DNA of 64,000 bases from Culex pipiens pallens (taxonomy: Eukaryota > Arthropoda > Insecta > Diptera > Culicidae), in contig NC_068938.1 in NCBI RefSeq assembly GCF_016801865.2, forward strand, positions 214,703,611 to 214,767,610. The letters are read 5' to 3'. The notes beneath the pieces are model-generated. The model searched no databases. It was not told the DNA's origin and worked only from the letters and a program-made list of their open reading frames with translations. The translations under genes and the position numbers were made by a program. How positions within the stretch are numbered: the stretch's first letter is position 1; each line of letters opens with the position of its first letter. Positions 10,229 through 22,832 of the stretch are shown piece by piece.

Positions 10229-10625
10229 CTATTTAAGTTATCTTATTTATTTAAGTTTTTTTTAAGTTATTTAAGTTATTTAAGTTATGTCAGTTATTTA
10301 AGTTATTTTAGTTATTTAAGTTATTTCAGTTATTTAAGTTATTTAAGTAATTTAAGTTAATAAAGTTATTTAAGTTATTTAAGTTATTTAAGTTATTTAA
10401 GTTATTTAAGTTATTTAAGTTATTTAAGTTATTTAAGTTATTTAAGTTATTTTAGTTATTTAAGTTATTTTAGTTATTTAAGTAATTTAAGTTATTTAAG
10501 TTATTTTAGTTTTTTAAGTTATTTAAGTTATTTAGGTTATTTAAGTTATTTAAGTTATTTAAGTTATTTGAGTTATTTAAGTTATTTAAGTTATTTGAGT
10601 GATTCAAGTTATTAAAGTTATTTAT
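10229..10625 (+). repeat. 9-bp satellite array, TTATTTAAG
   Basis: About 42 nonamers of TTATTTAAG with scattered variants (TTTTAG, TTTCAG, TTTGAG). Same unit length as the TTCTTNAAA arrays but a different sequence. The 60-codon frame entering it (Leu-Ser-Tyr repeats) is an artefact. Confidence 0.93.
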
Positions 10626-11565
10626 TAGAAAAAGTATTCTTTAGGTTAGCTTATTTATTAAATTCATGTTATTTACCTACTTTAACTATTCATTTGATGT
10701 GTCTAATTTGTTTAACCTAATTTAATACATTATTTAGTTGATTTAATTTATTTGGTTTATTTAATTTATCTGATTAATTTGATTTATTTTATTTAGCCAA
10801 GGAACAAAAACTTTGAAAAATATAAGTCATTAGTTTTATTTACTAAATTTTTTTTATGTATTTTACCAATTCACTCTTTATAATAAAACTTGTAATTCAA
10901 GATTAAATTTTTAAAAGTTCCTATTTGCATAGTAAACCCATGACTCATGGGTTGTTTTGAAAATTAACTTTAAAAGTTTTCTGACATAAGAAAGTAATTT
11001 GATTAGTGCAAAAATAAAATTCAAGTGAAATTGGCGTAAATTGTTACCATAATAGTAATGGCATCATACAATTAAATCTATGAATTTAAAAAAAAATCAC
11101 AGTCTATTTTTTGCCTTTAAAGTCGATAGTAAAATTTCTCCTCAGGACACCACTGATTTCGCAAACAAATCGTCCTTTCACCGTGTCCAAATTGTCCGCT
11201 CATCCCTCATGAATGTTGACGCCGATGATGATGAATTTGTTTTGATTGGGAGCAATCTTGCTCAACGTCCCTCGCACGAGCACAAACAATCAATGTTGCG
11301 TTTGTTCGCGTGGGATAAAAAATATAAGTTAGAGCATTTTTCACAAAAAATGGTCATTTTTGGTGGCTCGTTCGAGTTAAACGGTGAATGCAAATTGGTG
11401 CCTCTGTTGAAAGTGCTTCTTGATTCAATAGGTAGGGAACGGAAAGAAGAACGCATATCGATGAATGTTTATTTTTATGGTTTTTCAATCAGCGATCAGC
11501 AAATAGCTATCAAACTAAGCATCTGACAAGCAAGATTGAAAAAAAAACAAATTTGATGAATCAAA
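10626..11565. other. AT-rich DNA with one unrecognised open frame
   Basis: An ATG-initiated frame of 148 codons runs from 11080 to 11526 on the plus strand, ending just before the AAATCAT array. Its translation has no motif, signal peptide or family I recognise. In 64 kb of AT-rich DNA about one frame of this length is expected by chance, so I do not call a gene. The remainder is low-complexity sequence. Confidence 0.35.
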
Positions 11566-12424
11566 AATCATAAATCATAAATCATAAATCATAAATCATA
11601 AATCATAAATCATAAATCATAAATCATAAATCATAAATCATAAATCATAAATCATAAATCATAAATTTATAAATCATAAATCATAAATCATAAATCATAA
11701 ATCATAAATCATAAATCATAAATCATAAATCATAAATCATAAATCATAAATCATAAATCATAAATCATAAATCATAAATCATAAATCATAAATCATAAAT
11801 CATAAATCATAAATCATAAATCATAAATCATAAATCATAAATCATAAATCATAAATCATAAATCATAAATCATAAATCATAAATCATAAATCATAAATCA
11901 TAAATCATAAATCATAAATCATAAATCATAAATCATAAATCATAAATCATAAATCATAAATCATAAATCATAAATCATAAATCATAAATCATAAATCATA
12001 AATCATAAATCATAAATCATAAATCATAAATCATAAATCATAAATCATAAATCATAAATCATAAATCATAAATCATAAATCATAAATCATAAATCATAAA
12101 TCATAAATCATAAATCATAAATCATAAATCATAAATCATAAATCATAAATCATAAATCATAAATCATAAATCATAAATCATAAATCATAAATCATAAATC
12201 ATAAATCATAAATCATAAATCATAAATCATAAATCATAAATCATAAATCATAAATCATAAATCATAAATCATAAATCATAAATCATAAATCATAAATCAT
12301 AAATCATAAATCATAAATCATAAATCATAAATCATAAATCATAAATCATAAATCATAAATCATAAATCATAAATCATAAATCATAAATCATAAATCATTA
12401 ATCATAAATCATAAATCACAAATC
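11566..12424 (+). repeat. 7-bp satellite array, AAATCAT
   Basis: About 122 tandem heptamers of AAATCAT, almost invariant. The few variants are AAATTTAT at about 11661, a CATTAATCAT near 12397 and ATCACAAATCG at the right end. A period not divisible by three and the TAA in each unit leave no open frame. Confidence 0.97.
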
Positions 12425-13808
12425 GAAAGTTTAAATTTATGTTTACAAATTCAAAAACAAATCACTCAGTTATTTTTAAAAGTTTGACTGATAGCTTGAC
12501 ACTTTATTCTGCCTGTTTTCCTATCAATTCATTTTGTTTTTCGCAGAATGCAGCACTCAGCTTCACTTTTTTTATGATCACCGTTTTACGCCCTGCGTTT
12601 CACGCGAATTTGATTTATTCGCTGCAATAATTTATCAAATCGTTGAATATAGTTTTGAAAGGTTTTGCAGTGTGGGACGACGGGGGGAACGCTTGATTGA
12701 TGTGGCTGTTTTTGGTCGATCTAGCTCGCTGGCCAGTTTGTCGATAAAAAAGTGGCCACTTTTGGGAAAGCGTTGCTTTTTTCGCGGAATGTTTTCACAG
12801 TTTGGGCATGTCCACCGGTCAGGACTCGGCTGCTGGTTGCCATTCCGAGGGGTTGTTTATCTCGTCCAATATTTAATTTATGGGCACTATTAGCGGAGGT
12901 GGGTGGGGCGTTTGGCCTCGTTTTCACTTTTTTTTCAGTTGCTACGAGTTATGAGCAAAGCTTTAGCAAGCTTTTCCGGGAGGGTGGGAAACAAACACTG
13001 TTGTTACATCAATTTCCCATCGCAGGTAATTGAATGTTGCCCACCCCCGGCCCGGATGTTTATTTGCTAAAGTGCTTCACGCCAGACAGGCAATAAAAAT
13101 AGTCGTTTTACAGCAGCAGAATCAAGATCCGTCGGCGTTTGCAACAATGAGCTTTCCATAATGCACCCCCCGCCAGCCGATTGCTGATAACGGACAATGC
13201 TGCGCCGTTGAAAGGAAGTGACTAAAATTGCAATTTCCTTCTGCTTTCTTACGAGGAAAAGGGAGCACTCTGAGAAAGCAAAAAAAAATATCTTACACTT
13301 TTGCCCCGCCGGAAGGGATGGCGCTACTGCCGAGTTCGAAGAGAAACTTTTAATCAGATTTGAACTTTTCTGCTCGTTTGCCGTTGCCGAGAATTTTACT
13401 TTTAGAGCGATGGTTTATTTGAACTGGTCAATAGTAACCGTTATTTTCTGTTAAGTTTTCATGGAGCAGAATAACAAGGGAAAAAGTGACATAATTTCCA
13501 TGAAAATTCTTTCTTTAACTATAAATCAGAGGCGTTGCAAAACACTGAGAAAAAAAGTTTGTGAAGTTTTTAAACGTGACAATGAATTTATTTCAAAAGT
13601 TTCTTGGAACATTTCATGACCATGGCTAAAAATAAGAAATTTCTCGAATTAAAAAAAAGTTTCCCATCTGATTAAACATCACCAAATGCAAGCAAGAGTA
13701 CTTGTTTGAAATGTGTTTTTTTATAGATTTAGAAAGGTTGCTCAAATTAAATACCTGTTTTTTTAGTTGTGAAGGGGGTCTTCTTTTAAAATTGTACCAA
13801 TATATATT
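12425..13808. other. Intergenic sequence of mixed composition
   Basis: From about 12500 to 13420 the G+C content is higher than average and there are open frames of 60-119 codons on both strands, overlapping one another and without recognisable domains. Pyrimidine- and purine-rich tracts are common. Nothing supports a gene; conserved non-coding or intronic sequence is possible. Confidence 0.4.
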
Positions 13809-15428
13809 TATCCCGGGATTTCCCGTAAAAATATATTTCTCGTTTCCCGGGAAATTTGTAAATTTCCTGGGAATTCCCGAAATTCAAACGAATATAAATA
13901 CAATTTATTGTTCAGTGAATATACAATTAATGAGATGGTCAGAAAGTTTTATATCAAGATATATTTCTAATGATATTAATTTCTTAAGCATCTGGAAATA
14001 GATCTAGCTTAATGAAAACCAATTTTTACAATTCAGGAGGGCTTTTTAAAAATAAAGAATGATTTAAACCGCTTCCCGCCAAAGCAAAGTTGAGATTTTT
14101 TTACGTTTTGTAATGAGATGGAAATTGAATTGGTTTCATTAAATATTTCAAATAGGTTTGTGCAAGAAGAATTACTTCAACTAGTTCAATACTTGGTATT
14201 CAAGAAATAACAGTTTAGTACTGGTACAAAAATGGGTGTCAGGGAATTAAATATGAAAGAAATGGAAGACTGATTTTGGAATGCTGTTAATTTATCGTAC
14301 AATTAAAATCATGTTTTGATGCCCAGAAAAAAATTCAACCGAAGTCAATCTTAAACGGAGAAACCATATGGCAAGACAAACACATATAACAAAAAATTGA
14401 AAAACTAGGGGAACAGCATCTAATTAAATCGTGCCTCTAATGTTGCCATATCAGCACTTTGACGTTCAAACACAGCTCATAAAACGCGTTTTCAACTAAA
14501 ATCGGTGGATAAATAGTTCAATAGGAAGTGAGCAAGCAAGTTTCTATACATAGTTTTGCAAAAAAAAAATTGTTTGAATAGCGAAAATCAGCAAATTGGA
14601 CGGAATTAGGAGCGAGTGCTTAACCTGCCAAACAAACGAGAATTCCCCTTTCTTTGTATGGTTTGAGAGATGCCCAAAAAATACCAACATATTTAAAAAA
14701 ATTGCTCTGAATATCTGAAAAAGATAGTTGTCAAAGCACTGACGATTAAAGATTTTTGATGAAAACCTAAATTAATTTCTTATTTATTTCAAAAGCTGTA
14801 GCCAGTTCAGCTTGCTTCAGACAATTTATTTTTCATTAAAAACATAATTTCTGTATGTTTTAATTCATTTCAACTTTATGTGTCAAACTACACTCTGTCA
14901 AACTGGTCACAAAGGCAAGTTTAAATTAAATTTTATGAGTGTCTAGTATGGATTCATTTTACTCACTGTCCAAACGCCTTATTAAAAAATACTTCTCAAC
15001 AAAAAATACCTGACATCATTTTTTAATTTCTTGTAAGATTTAGGCTTTTGAAATTATAAAATTATAAAAATCAATTTAAAATAAGCATAAGCATAGGTGC
15101 CCACCCGCAGTTGCTACTCCGTTATTGACCAGGACCTCCAGAAGTTACATCCACGAGCGTGGAAGATGAGTGGGTGCTATCTTTCCTCGCTTCGCAACTT
15201 TTCAAAGGCCCCTATCATGCTGATCAATACCGGCGCCGGCCACGACCAGTGGTAGAGTCACGGGGAAGTGGATGGGAATGTTAGTCCGATACTTGAGTGA
15301 TAGAGACCGCCCAATCGACTGCTTCTCAATTTTCAATAAATTTAAAATTTCCCGGAAATTCCCGGGATTCCTGGGAAATTGGTTGAAAATTTCCCGTTTC
15401 CCGTGAAATTTGAAACCCCGGGAAACCA
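13809..15428. mobile_element. Possible foldback element with CCCGGGAAAT-rich ends
   Basis: 13809-13890 contains several overlapping CCCGGGATTTCCC / TTTCCCGGGAAATT motifs; 15340-15428 contains the same type of sequence in inverted arrangement (AATTCCCGGGATTCC, TTTCCCGTTTCCCG). The arms are about 80 bp and diverged. A lone CCGGATCCGGGAATTTC near 21828 may be another fragment. The interior is AT-rich with no coding sequence, apart from the GC-rich block at 15085-15320. Boundaries are approximate. Confidence 0.35.
15085..15320. repeat. GC-rich block, probable dispersed repeat
   Basis: Sharp-edged GC-rich segment entered through an AAGCATAAGCATAG direct repeat. It has no intact frame. The abrupt change in composition against very AT-rich flanks suggests an inserted repeat or a relict of a gene fragment. 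There is no second copy in the window to prove it. Confidence 0.3.
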
Positions 15429-16440
15429 TGGACAAGTTGTCGAGAAATGCTTTTATTTTCAAGTGTACAAAAGGATTTTCATTGTTCCGCGTTCCAGACT
15501 AAATGATTCGCGGAACCATTTTTTTTCGCCAAAGAATTTTACGAAAAAAAAAACGAAAAAGCATCAATTCGGGCAATCCGGGCAATTTTCGTCAAGAGGA
15601 TTCAGACTAGATCACAAACTGCTGGTTTGGCTGGGCATAGTTTTTAAAAGTGCACTTTGTGTACCGCATATTGATGCATTATAAGAGGCTTCTATGTACT
15701 TGAGCAGATATTCGGTGGGCCATAAACCGATGATATTTTTCGCACAAGAGTGCCAGGAAAAATGGAACCAACAAAGCAATCTTTTTGCTCTGTTTTTTAA
15801 TTTACTGACCATGCCACATGAATTGTTTCGATTTTTGTTTTAGTTTCAGCAAATGTTAAATTTTCAAATGTGATTTTGTTTTAAATATTTAAATGCAGCC
15901 AACTATACTGTGCAGTGCTTTTTCCTGTTTTTTTTAAGCGAAAGAGTCGTTCAAAAGAGCCACTCTTTTTTATGGGGGAGCGAAAATTTCATCCTTCAAA
16001 ATCATTCACAAATTTTGATGAATCTTTAACCAGTATCTCAAACTAAACACGAGACAAACAAGTCGTTAATTCAAAATAAAAACGAAAAATGAATGAAAAA
16101 AATGATTATATATAATCATGAATTGATTGTGCATGACCACAATGAAATTACCAAAAAGAGTTGTTTTAAAAATATTTTTGTTATTTGCCAAACTCGTTTT
16201 CTTTCCAATCTCCTTAATAAACTGTCAATTAATTATTTAATCTGTGCAGAGTACATACAATTTTACTAAACAATTCAAAGACAATGAAGTTTTATTAAAC
16301 GCAATGTACAAAATGCGAGCTTAAAAATGGCAGAGTCTTATTAAAGGTTAAATTTTATTTTTTGATTCTTTAACTAGCAAAATTTCATCGTATCTATAAT
16401 AGATTAGATGTTTAAAAAACTATTTTTTAGTGGAATACTT
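15429..16440. other. AT-rich intergenic sequence
   Basis: No gene or organised repeat seen. Frames of 66-101 codons around 15379-15812 overlap on opposite strands and resemble nothing known. Confidence 0.45.
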
Positions 16441-18638
16441 GCACTGAGAGACCGTGCCCAGAAATTTTAACAATTAAAATTGTTGAATTTACTTTCGTGA
16501 ATTTTAACAAAAACGTACTTGTTACTGCCAATTTTCGAAAATAACCAAAATTCAATATTAATTTAATAACTCGTTTGTTGAAAATGCTAAAGGCAAAGAG
16601 CTAACAGATTTCCCGAACTCGAATGAACGTGCTCGACTGTTAGCTTTGGTTTTAAAAAATCAAAAATTTTGTGGTTGAATATAATTAACAATTGGTTTAA
16701 TATTTAAAAGACGAACTTGGGTTTGTTTACGTCTGTAATTTTAAGTCAGGATTTGAACGAGAGCGGTCGATTTGTTGAGTTTGTGTTGTTAATAATGAAG
16801 TGAGAGGATGTGAAAGGTGAAAATTACATTATTTGGATAATATTGAAATGGCAAATCAAAGTGAACGCTGTTGCAACTGGGGGAGGTGGAATTGGTGAGT
16901 AGGTTTGTTGATGATTTCTTTGCAGGTGATAAACTATGAAGAGCAAGAGGACAACCTTCGCCATGAGGACCTCTAATGCGAGTGAGTTGAACACATTATA
17001 AGAATGTTTGATGGAAAGAGAGGGCAGTAGAAGGGAGATGCGGGCCAACTATTAACGGATAGAGCAGCCCGGGCAAATTTAACAAAATGTTTTTTAATCC
17101 AAGTAAGTATGGGTTTATTTTTGCACAATAATTTATCTTATGTGATTCTTATTAGAAAACTGAATCATTAAAAAGCTTCGTGCTTACGACGGATAAAATC
17201 TTAATGAATCATTCTTTTTTTTCAGAATCATCAATTATAAAATACATAGAAATGCGTACACATGACAAAAAAAATTAGAGATGAAGTAAAACATCGAAAA
17301 ATAAAAATATAAAAGAAGATAATTATTATCTTGAAAGTTTTGTTGCAATACGACTGCTCAATAAACTGGTAAGTCAAACTCAAAATATTTATTTTTAGGA
17401 ATCGGAGTACGTTGAATAAATTTAAACAAATGCAGTGAAAGTGTGTTGCCAAAAGTAATTGTTAAATTAATGCAAGCTTGGTAAGTAGCATTATTGATAT
17501 TTCTTCTTTCCTCATTGTAATTACATTTATTTACGTTCCTTTTTTCAGTTTATAGCGGAAATTAAGAATTTGTATTAAATTACTAATAAATTTCACATGT
17601 CTATTTGCAGCAAAAGGTTCACTTTGGTGAAAATTCTGTGTCCCACCACAAGAAAAATCACTAAACCTGAGACCGTTGTAGATGATGATGAATTATCGGA
17701 TGATTTCACAGTGATGGTAAGTGAATACAACACTTAATTTTATACAACATAATATAAATATAAGCTTAAAACATGGTGAAAATTTTAATCGGTATCTATT
17801 TTTAAGGAATTTGTAATATGCTTTTTAATTATTTTTTTAAATTAATGCAACGTAATTTTTTAAAACATTAGTCAAACTTTACATGTTTTATAACAACAGT
17901 TAAAAAAAAGTTTTGTCTTGATGCTTTTTAACAGTAATTTAACAACTTAATGAAAAAAAAAAAAAAACAAATTAGTACAAAACGTTAAATTTTTAGGCAG
18001 AATAAATCCGAAAATAAAAACACTCGGCATTAATTTGTGAGGCATTATTACAATATTTACTGCAAATTCAATAAAAATATTGCTAACAACAGCTGATTAT
18101 TGACTACATGTACGAATATTTTTCTGTATTCAAGTAAGACATTAGTTAAAATACAGGTAGAAATTGGGCCCAGCCTATATCGTTAGATAATTAAAGAAAA
18201 TATATATCAACATTTACATAAATTATGTCTTATTAAGAAATGTTTTATTATAAACCACTAATAATTTGCTGCATGCAAAAATATTTCGGTTGATACAACG
18301 AAAAAAAATTGTTGAAAAATAGTTGAAAAATATGTCCCAGCCAGTTTTTAACAGAATATTCCACAATATTTCAGCTGAAAACAAGAAATTTTTAGTTATT
18401 TTTATATAAAAAATATTCTAGCAGTCGACCGCTAGAATTTTTTTCAGACATTTAACCAACAAAAATGGCAATTCCAATTTTTTTTTAGTTAATTTTAGTT
18501 ACTGGTGGTCAGCAATTTCGGGTTAACAAAATCAACAATCGATTGTTGAAAAAAAGCTGTGTAAAAAATTAACCCATACTTTTAGTTAAATTAACCAAGA
18601 TTTTCTTAGATTTGCCCCGGCCGATCTCTCCATGTGTG
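16441..18638. mobile_element. Possible inverted-repeat element enclosing splice-like sites
   Basis: Left end CACTGAGAGACCGTGCCCAG and right end CCCCGGCCGATCTCTCCATG are imperfect inverted counterparts (GAGAGA outermost). Both ends continue into TTAAC-rich sequence. Inside, 16790-17720 contains several good donor (GTGAGT, GTAAGT) and acceptor (pyrimidine tract plus CAG) signals. One exon-like open segment, 17611-17716, encodes a basic then acidic stretch ending DDDELSDDFTVM just before GTAAGT. Two implied introns are only about 30 bp and frames break, so an intact gene is not supported. Confidence 0.35.
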
Positions 18639-19016
18639 TTTTATAATGTATTTTTTTCAACAAAGTTCATTACTTTAATTTCTCATTGATTGCTGGTAGA
18701 AGCCACTTATTTCCTTAACATTGCTTTAAGTAACGTAGGTGTTCAATTACTTGAATAAAATGTGAGTAATTCATAATTACTTGGCAGTATGAAGCCTTGC
18801 TGGAACACTTGGAAATAGTTATCGAAAGGAAAAGAAGTGTTCATTTTTTTTTTTCAAAGTTCCGTGTTTTTGAGGTGTAGCCAAAGATTTGTTTTGAAAG
18901 ATCAGAAATGTTATTTATGAAAAATGTTTCCCTAGGATGATTTTTTTCTGAAAATATTAGAAAACAAAAATGAACTTGAAAACATTTAAAATTGATCATT
19001 TTCACTAAGGCTGTTA
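18639..19016. other. AT-rich intergenic sequence
   Basis: No gene, array or inverted repeat seen. Confidence 0.45.
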
Positions 19017-19600
19017 CAAAGATTATCTAAAGTTTATGCCCCTCTGCTTTGTTGAGGTTGTTGGTAGGGATGGGGGGGAGGCCCCTCCCCCTTCAAATCT
19101 AATTTTTGAATAATCTCGATACCTCAAGATGGTTACAAGGAAACCCACAATGTTTATATTTTTATTCTGTACAGCTTTGTAAATTATTGAAACACTCGAT
19201 AAAAAGCCTTGCAAAATCACAAAAAACCCAAAATTTTAAAATGTTTTTTTTTTTGCCCGAATCAAAATAGACCCTTCTGAATCATTGCAGATTCGAAAAG
19301 CACATGAAATTTCCCTCCTAATGACATGACTCACAGCTTTTACATTCGACACAAAATGGGAGATGCTTTAAAACTATTTTTGATTTTATTATGCAAAAAA
19401 CGATATTTCTTAATTTTGAGTACGCCACATAAACCAATGTTACATAATAGTCTCTTGGGCACAATTCCAATCATCACCATCATCATCATTAAAATTTTTG
19501 AAAAACACGTTATTTTTCGATTGTTCAAAAAGAAATGGGTCGTACCGCCCCTCCGCCAAATTCATCCAATTTCGATGAAGTTGACAGAGAATTAACCAGG
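19017..19600 (+). mobile_element. Fragment of the GGTCGTACCGCCCCTCC foldback family (copy 1)
   Basis: 19200-19565 runs parallel to 59940-60325 of the intact element at 59.6 kb: shared landmarks are a GACCCTTCTGAATCATTGCAG-like segment, TTGAGTACGCCA and GGTCGTACCGCCCCTCCG. The right arm is cut soon after 19570. It contains a short CATCAT run at 19470-19490 not present in the other copies. No coding capacity. Confidence 0.6.
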
Positions 19601-20168
19601 TTTTTAATTTAATTTTTCGTGTAAATGTATTTTAACTATGAAATTAATGCATCTCCTTTTTTAAAATCAAACTGGCAACCCTTCCACTTTCTATGAACAA
19701 AATCAACAAAAGCTTCCACAATGCACGACCCACAAAGTGTGTGGCTGCATGCAGCACCTTATTCGATTATGAACAAGTTCCTCGACCGGTTATAGAAATA
19801 TGCTTTCGCAGCCGTTATCGAGTGTCTCCACATTCCCGTTTTGCTGTATTTTTTCCCCCCTGAACCCAACCCACCCATCGATCGAACCAGCAGGACCAAC
19901 TTTCCGAAGCTCTCTGTTCCCTTTCGGGGGCCTTATCTATAAACCACTCTCTTCTGCTAGTTTCCTTCGTGTCGCACCCGTGCTCTTTTCCGCCGTGGGT
20001 CGCGCGCGCGATGATGGAAAGCTCGAGCCAGAAAACTTTTCCGACTTTCCCCACCCCCCTGAAAGCACAAGAGAAAACTTGTCCGGTAATTGCATCTCGC
20101 GAACGCGCTTTCGGTAACTAAATCAATGGAAGACGACTGTTTTTCCTGACATTGTTCAGCGTGGAGAT
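19601..20168. other. Intergenic sequence, GC-richer from 19800
   Basis: Overlapping open frames of 77-105 codons on both strands between 19800 and 20190 have no recognisable domain; the block is pyrimidine-rich. Not called as coding. Confidence 0.4.
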
Positions 20169-20171
20169 GGG

Positions 20172-20301
20172 CAGGGATGGGAAATTTCATAAATTGAAGA
20201 AAAAATATTGAGTATTGAAACTCAGAAAATTAACGTAAATTTAACTAATAGATTTTCAAATTGTTAGTTTGGATCAACATCTCAAAACCTTTACATCCCT
20301 G
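20172..20301. mobile_element. Possible 130-bp MITE with CAGGGATG ends
   Basis: Starts CAGGGATGGGAAA and ends TTTACATCCCTG, an inverted pair typical of small hAT-related elements. The interior is AT-rich. No matching 8-bp flanks are visible, so the assignment is weak. Confidence 0.35.
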
Positions 20302-20970
20302 CATCCAAAGGGGCACATTGCGTGAACCCAAAATGAGAAACTTTGTTCACTCCACTGACGACGACGAAGACGCTCCACCGATTGCATTGTATCCAATTGG
20401 ATGAGCATCGACAAAAGAAAGGGAGAAAGCCCGGAAGTGTGCCACCTCTCCTCGGGAGGGGAAAGGGGAGGGAAAGAAGAATGCCAAAGAGCCTCTGTTC
20501 CGCCGGATGCGTGGAACTTGTTGGGAACTTGCAGTGTGGCAGAGATAAGAAAAAAGAAATGGCAACTTGCTCAAGTGGTGACAGGGCAGGAAAACGGAAG
20601 CAGCGCCCATTGTTCGCAGTAAGTGTACTTTCTTTATTTTAGAGCAATTTGTGGGGATTAGTAAATTTTACTATATCGATTGAGTCGCCAACATTAAGGT
20701 TGTCATTTACGAACATTTTTTAAAGATAAATTAAAGTTTAACTTCAAAACATTTGTTTATACATTTTTTTGGAAACTTAAAATGTGATTCACAGTAATAT
20801 TACATTAATGATGATTCATTATCATATATTTCAGGTGAAATCGTTAAAAATAGAACCGCTGCAAAATATTATAAAGAACTCCAAAGAATGGCCAAGGATC
20901 AGGTTTTAGCATTGATTTTTTTTTAAGTAGACTTACTGCAGTGATTTGAAAGCTAAGGTAAAACTTAATG
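20302..20970. other. Intergenic sequence
   Basis: 20340-20640 is GC-richer with overlapping frames of 73-99 codons on both strands, none recognisable. The rest is AT-rich. No gene is called. Confidence 0.4.
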
Positions 20971-20973
20971 TTT

Positions 20974-21160
20974 TGCCTTCTTCACCTTACTGAGGATAAG
21001 CTGTAAAATCACTCGAAAAATGAACTTCTTAACATTCCAAGTTAGAACTGTAACTTCAACTCGCTGGTTCTCGGGCATAACTCACCCAATCAAGACAATT
21101 ATTTTTTCCAGTGATTTGTTAGGATGTCTATATGATGCTAGAACTTTGCAGAACTCAATT
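20974..21160 (+). mobile_element. TGCCTTCCTC-family fragment (copy 3)
   Basis: Shares TTTTGCCTTCTTCACCTTAC and the ACTCGAAAAATGAACTTCTT segment with the copy at 4501, then diverges into unrelated sequence. The terminal hairpin CTTCA/TGAGG is weakened. Fragment only. Confidence 0.55.
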
Positions 21161-22279
21161 TGATCAAATCTGTAATTTTTGCGATCAAAAACATCGCTCG
21201 AACTTTTTTTTTTCGCGTGCAAAAAAATCGCCAAAAATTCCGCGGAGGCTGAGAGATTTGTTATTATATTCACGTATTTATTAATGTTTTTAGTTCAAAT
21301 AAAAACAAATGTAAAACATTTGGACAGCTGCTTAAGACAAATTTTTGCACATTGATTTTTATTTTATTTTGATTGATTTCGGTTTAAACAGAGACAAAAC
21401 AGTAAAATTAGTACACCGCTTTTCCAATTAAAAAAAAAATGCTCAAAATTCTACTGTCATCATTCAGACAGAAGACTCAATTTCTCTCCGTTGGCGAGAG
21501 TGATTTGAATGGAATTAACAATTCTATTTTTAAATTTATTATCAAAGATTTCACTTTTTTTCTATTTTTATCCCGGAACTAAAAAAAAAAAACACTATAA
21601 ATTTAATTATAAGTTCTCATTGAATTTAAAATTTGTGATTGATCGAAAATTCAAAGCACAGCAAAGTACAGGCAAATTTTCAAATAAAAAAAACTATCTA
21701 AAACTGCTGTCACTGTTCAGTTTGTAGTCTAAATTATCCCTCGTTTATAATAATGAACTAATTCTATGACTATGATATTAATATAACCCAAATTTTGTAT
21801 TTTTTTTGAAGTTTCAAAAAAACATCCCGGATCCGGGAATTTCAGGGATTTTCAAAATATCCTGTTTTTTTGTCTGCCTGTATATCGTCGCCGTCGTGCT
21901 AACTTGTCGTACGTGCATTTTGGGCCAAATTGAGTTAAGAACGCCATTTTGTGCAGCTCACAATGCCTCACCTTTTGACCTTGTCAGATACCCAAAATTC
22001 GATTTCAATCCTGAGATATTCAATTTAAACCGAAAAAGCTCCGCTGATTTTTGTCACTTTTCATATGAAGTTAGACTACCGTAAACATTTGTAATTATAA
22101 CCCGGGACTCTGGCAACCAAATACAACCAAACTTCAGGGCAATGCACAGAATGGTCAACCAAACAAAACGTGTATTTCATTGTTTACGTTGCGTGCTCTC
22201 GTTTTTGTTTATTCAAGTTCAAACATTAACGTCGAAATGGCGGGTGCGACATGATAGCACGACAGCGTCGATATGTCAT
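21161..22279. other. AT-rich intergenic sequence
   Basis: No supportable gene. A CCGGATCCGGGAATTTC fragment near 21828 resembles the CCCGGGAAAT-type ends at 13.8 and 15.4 kb. Confidence 0.45.
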
Positions 22280-22725
22280 CCCGGGCAGACGGTAATAACA
22301 AAATTCATGCCATTTCAATAACAATTTTTTATAAAATGACAGAAAGTGTTATGGAACCTTCTTGAAAAACTTATTTGCATAAAGGTTTAATAACAGTTTA
22401 TGTTATGATAACAAAATTTGTTATTGGTCTGATATTGGTTGAAAGCTAAAACAATTTTGGAATAACATTTTTTGTTATGGAAGAATACCTCCAACTGTTA
22501 TTGGGATGATCGGATAAGCTGTTAAAATAACAAAAAATAATAACAAAAATTTGTTCGAAGAATAACTATAAATGTTTTTTTAAGTCTGTTATTACAATAA
22601 CAATCCAATAACAAAAATCATAACGACGAATAACAAATCTTGTTATAAATAACATTACATGTTATTGGCCTAGTATTTTCAAATATCAAAAAATGTTATT
22701 CCAAAGTTATTTCCGTCTGCTCGGG
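22280..22725 (-). mobile_element. 447-bp MITE, CCCGRGCAGACGG family (copy A)
   Basis: Complete copy bounded by CCCGGGCAGACGG and CCGTCTGCTCGGG and flanked by AT on both sides (22278-22279 and 22726-22727), a 2-bp target duplication. The interior is full of AATAAC/GTTATT motifs and has no coding capacity. Copies C and this one have the orientation that starts with the AAATTCATGCCATTT side; copies B, D and E are reversed. Confidence 0.9.
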
Positions 22726-22832
22726 ATGACCATGATTAGCCATCTGTATATATTTTTTGCTCGAAAATTTCAGAAAATTTCTTATAAATTTGCTCAAATG
22801 ATATCGAAGATTGGACCAAAGGTTTCTGCCTC

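Noticed and set aside
11080..11526. 148-codon open frame
   Set aside because: No recognisable motif; one frame of this length is expected by chance in 64 kb of AT-rich DNA. Kept only as a remark in the region entry.
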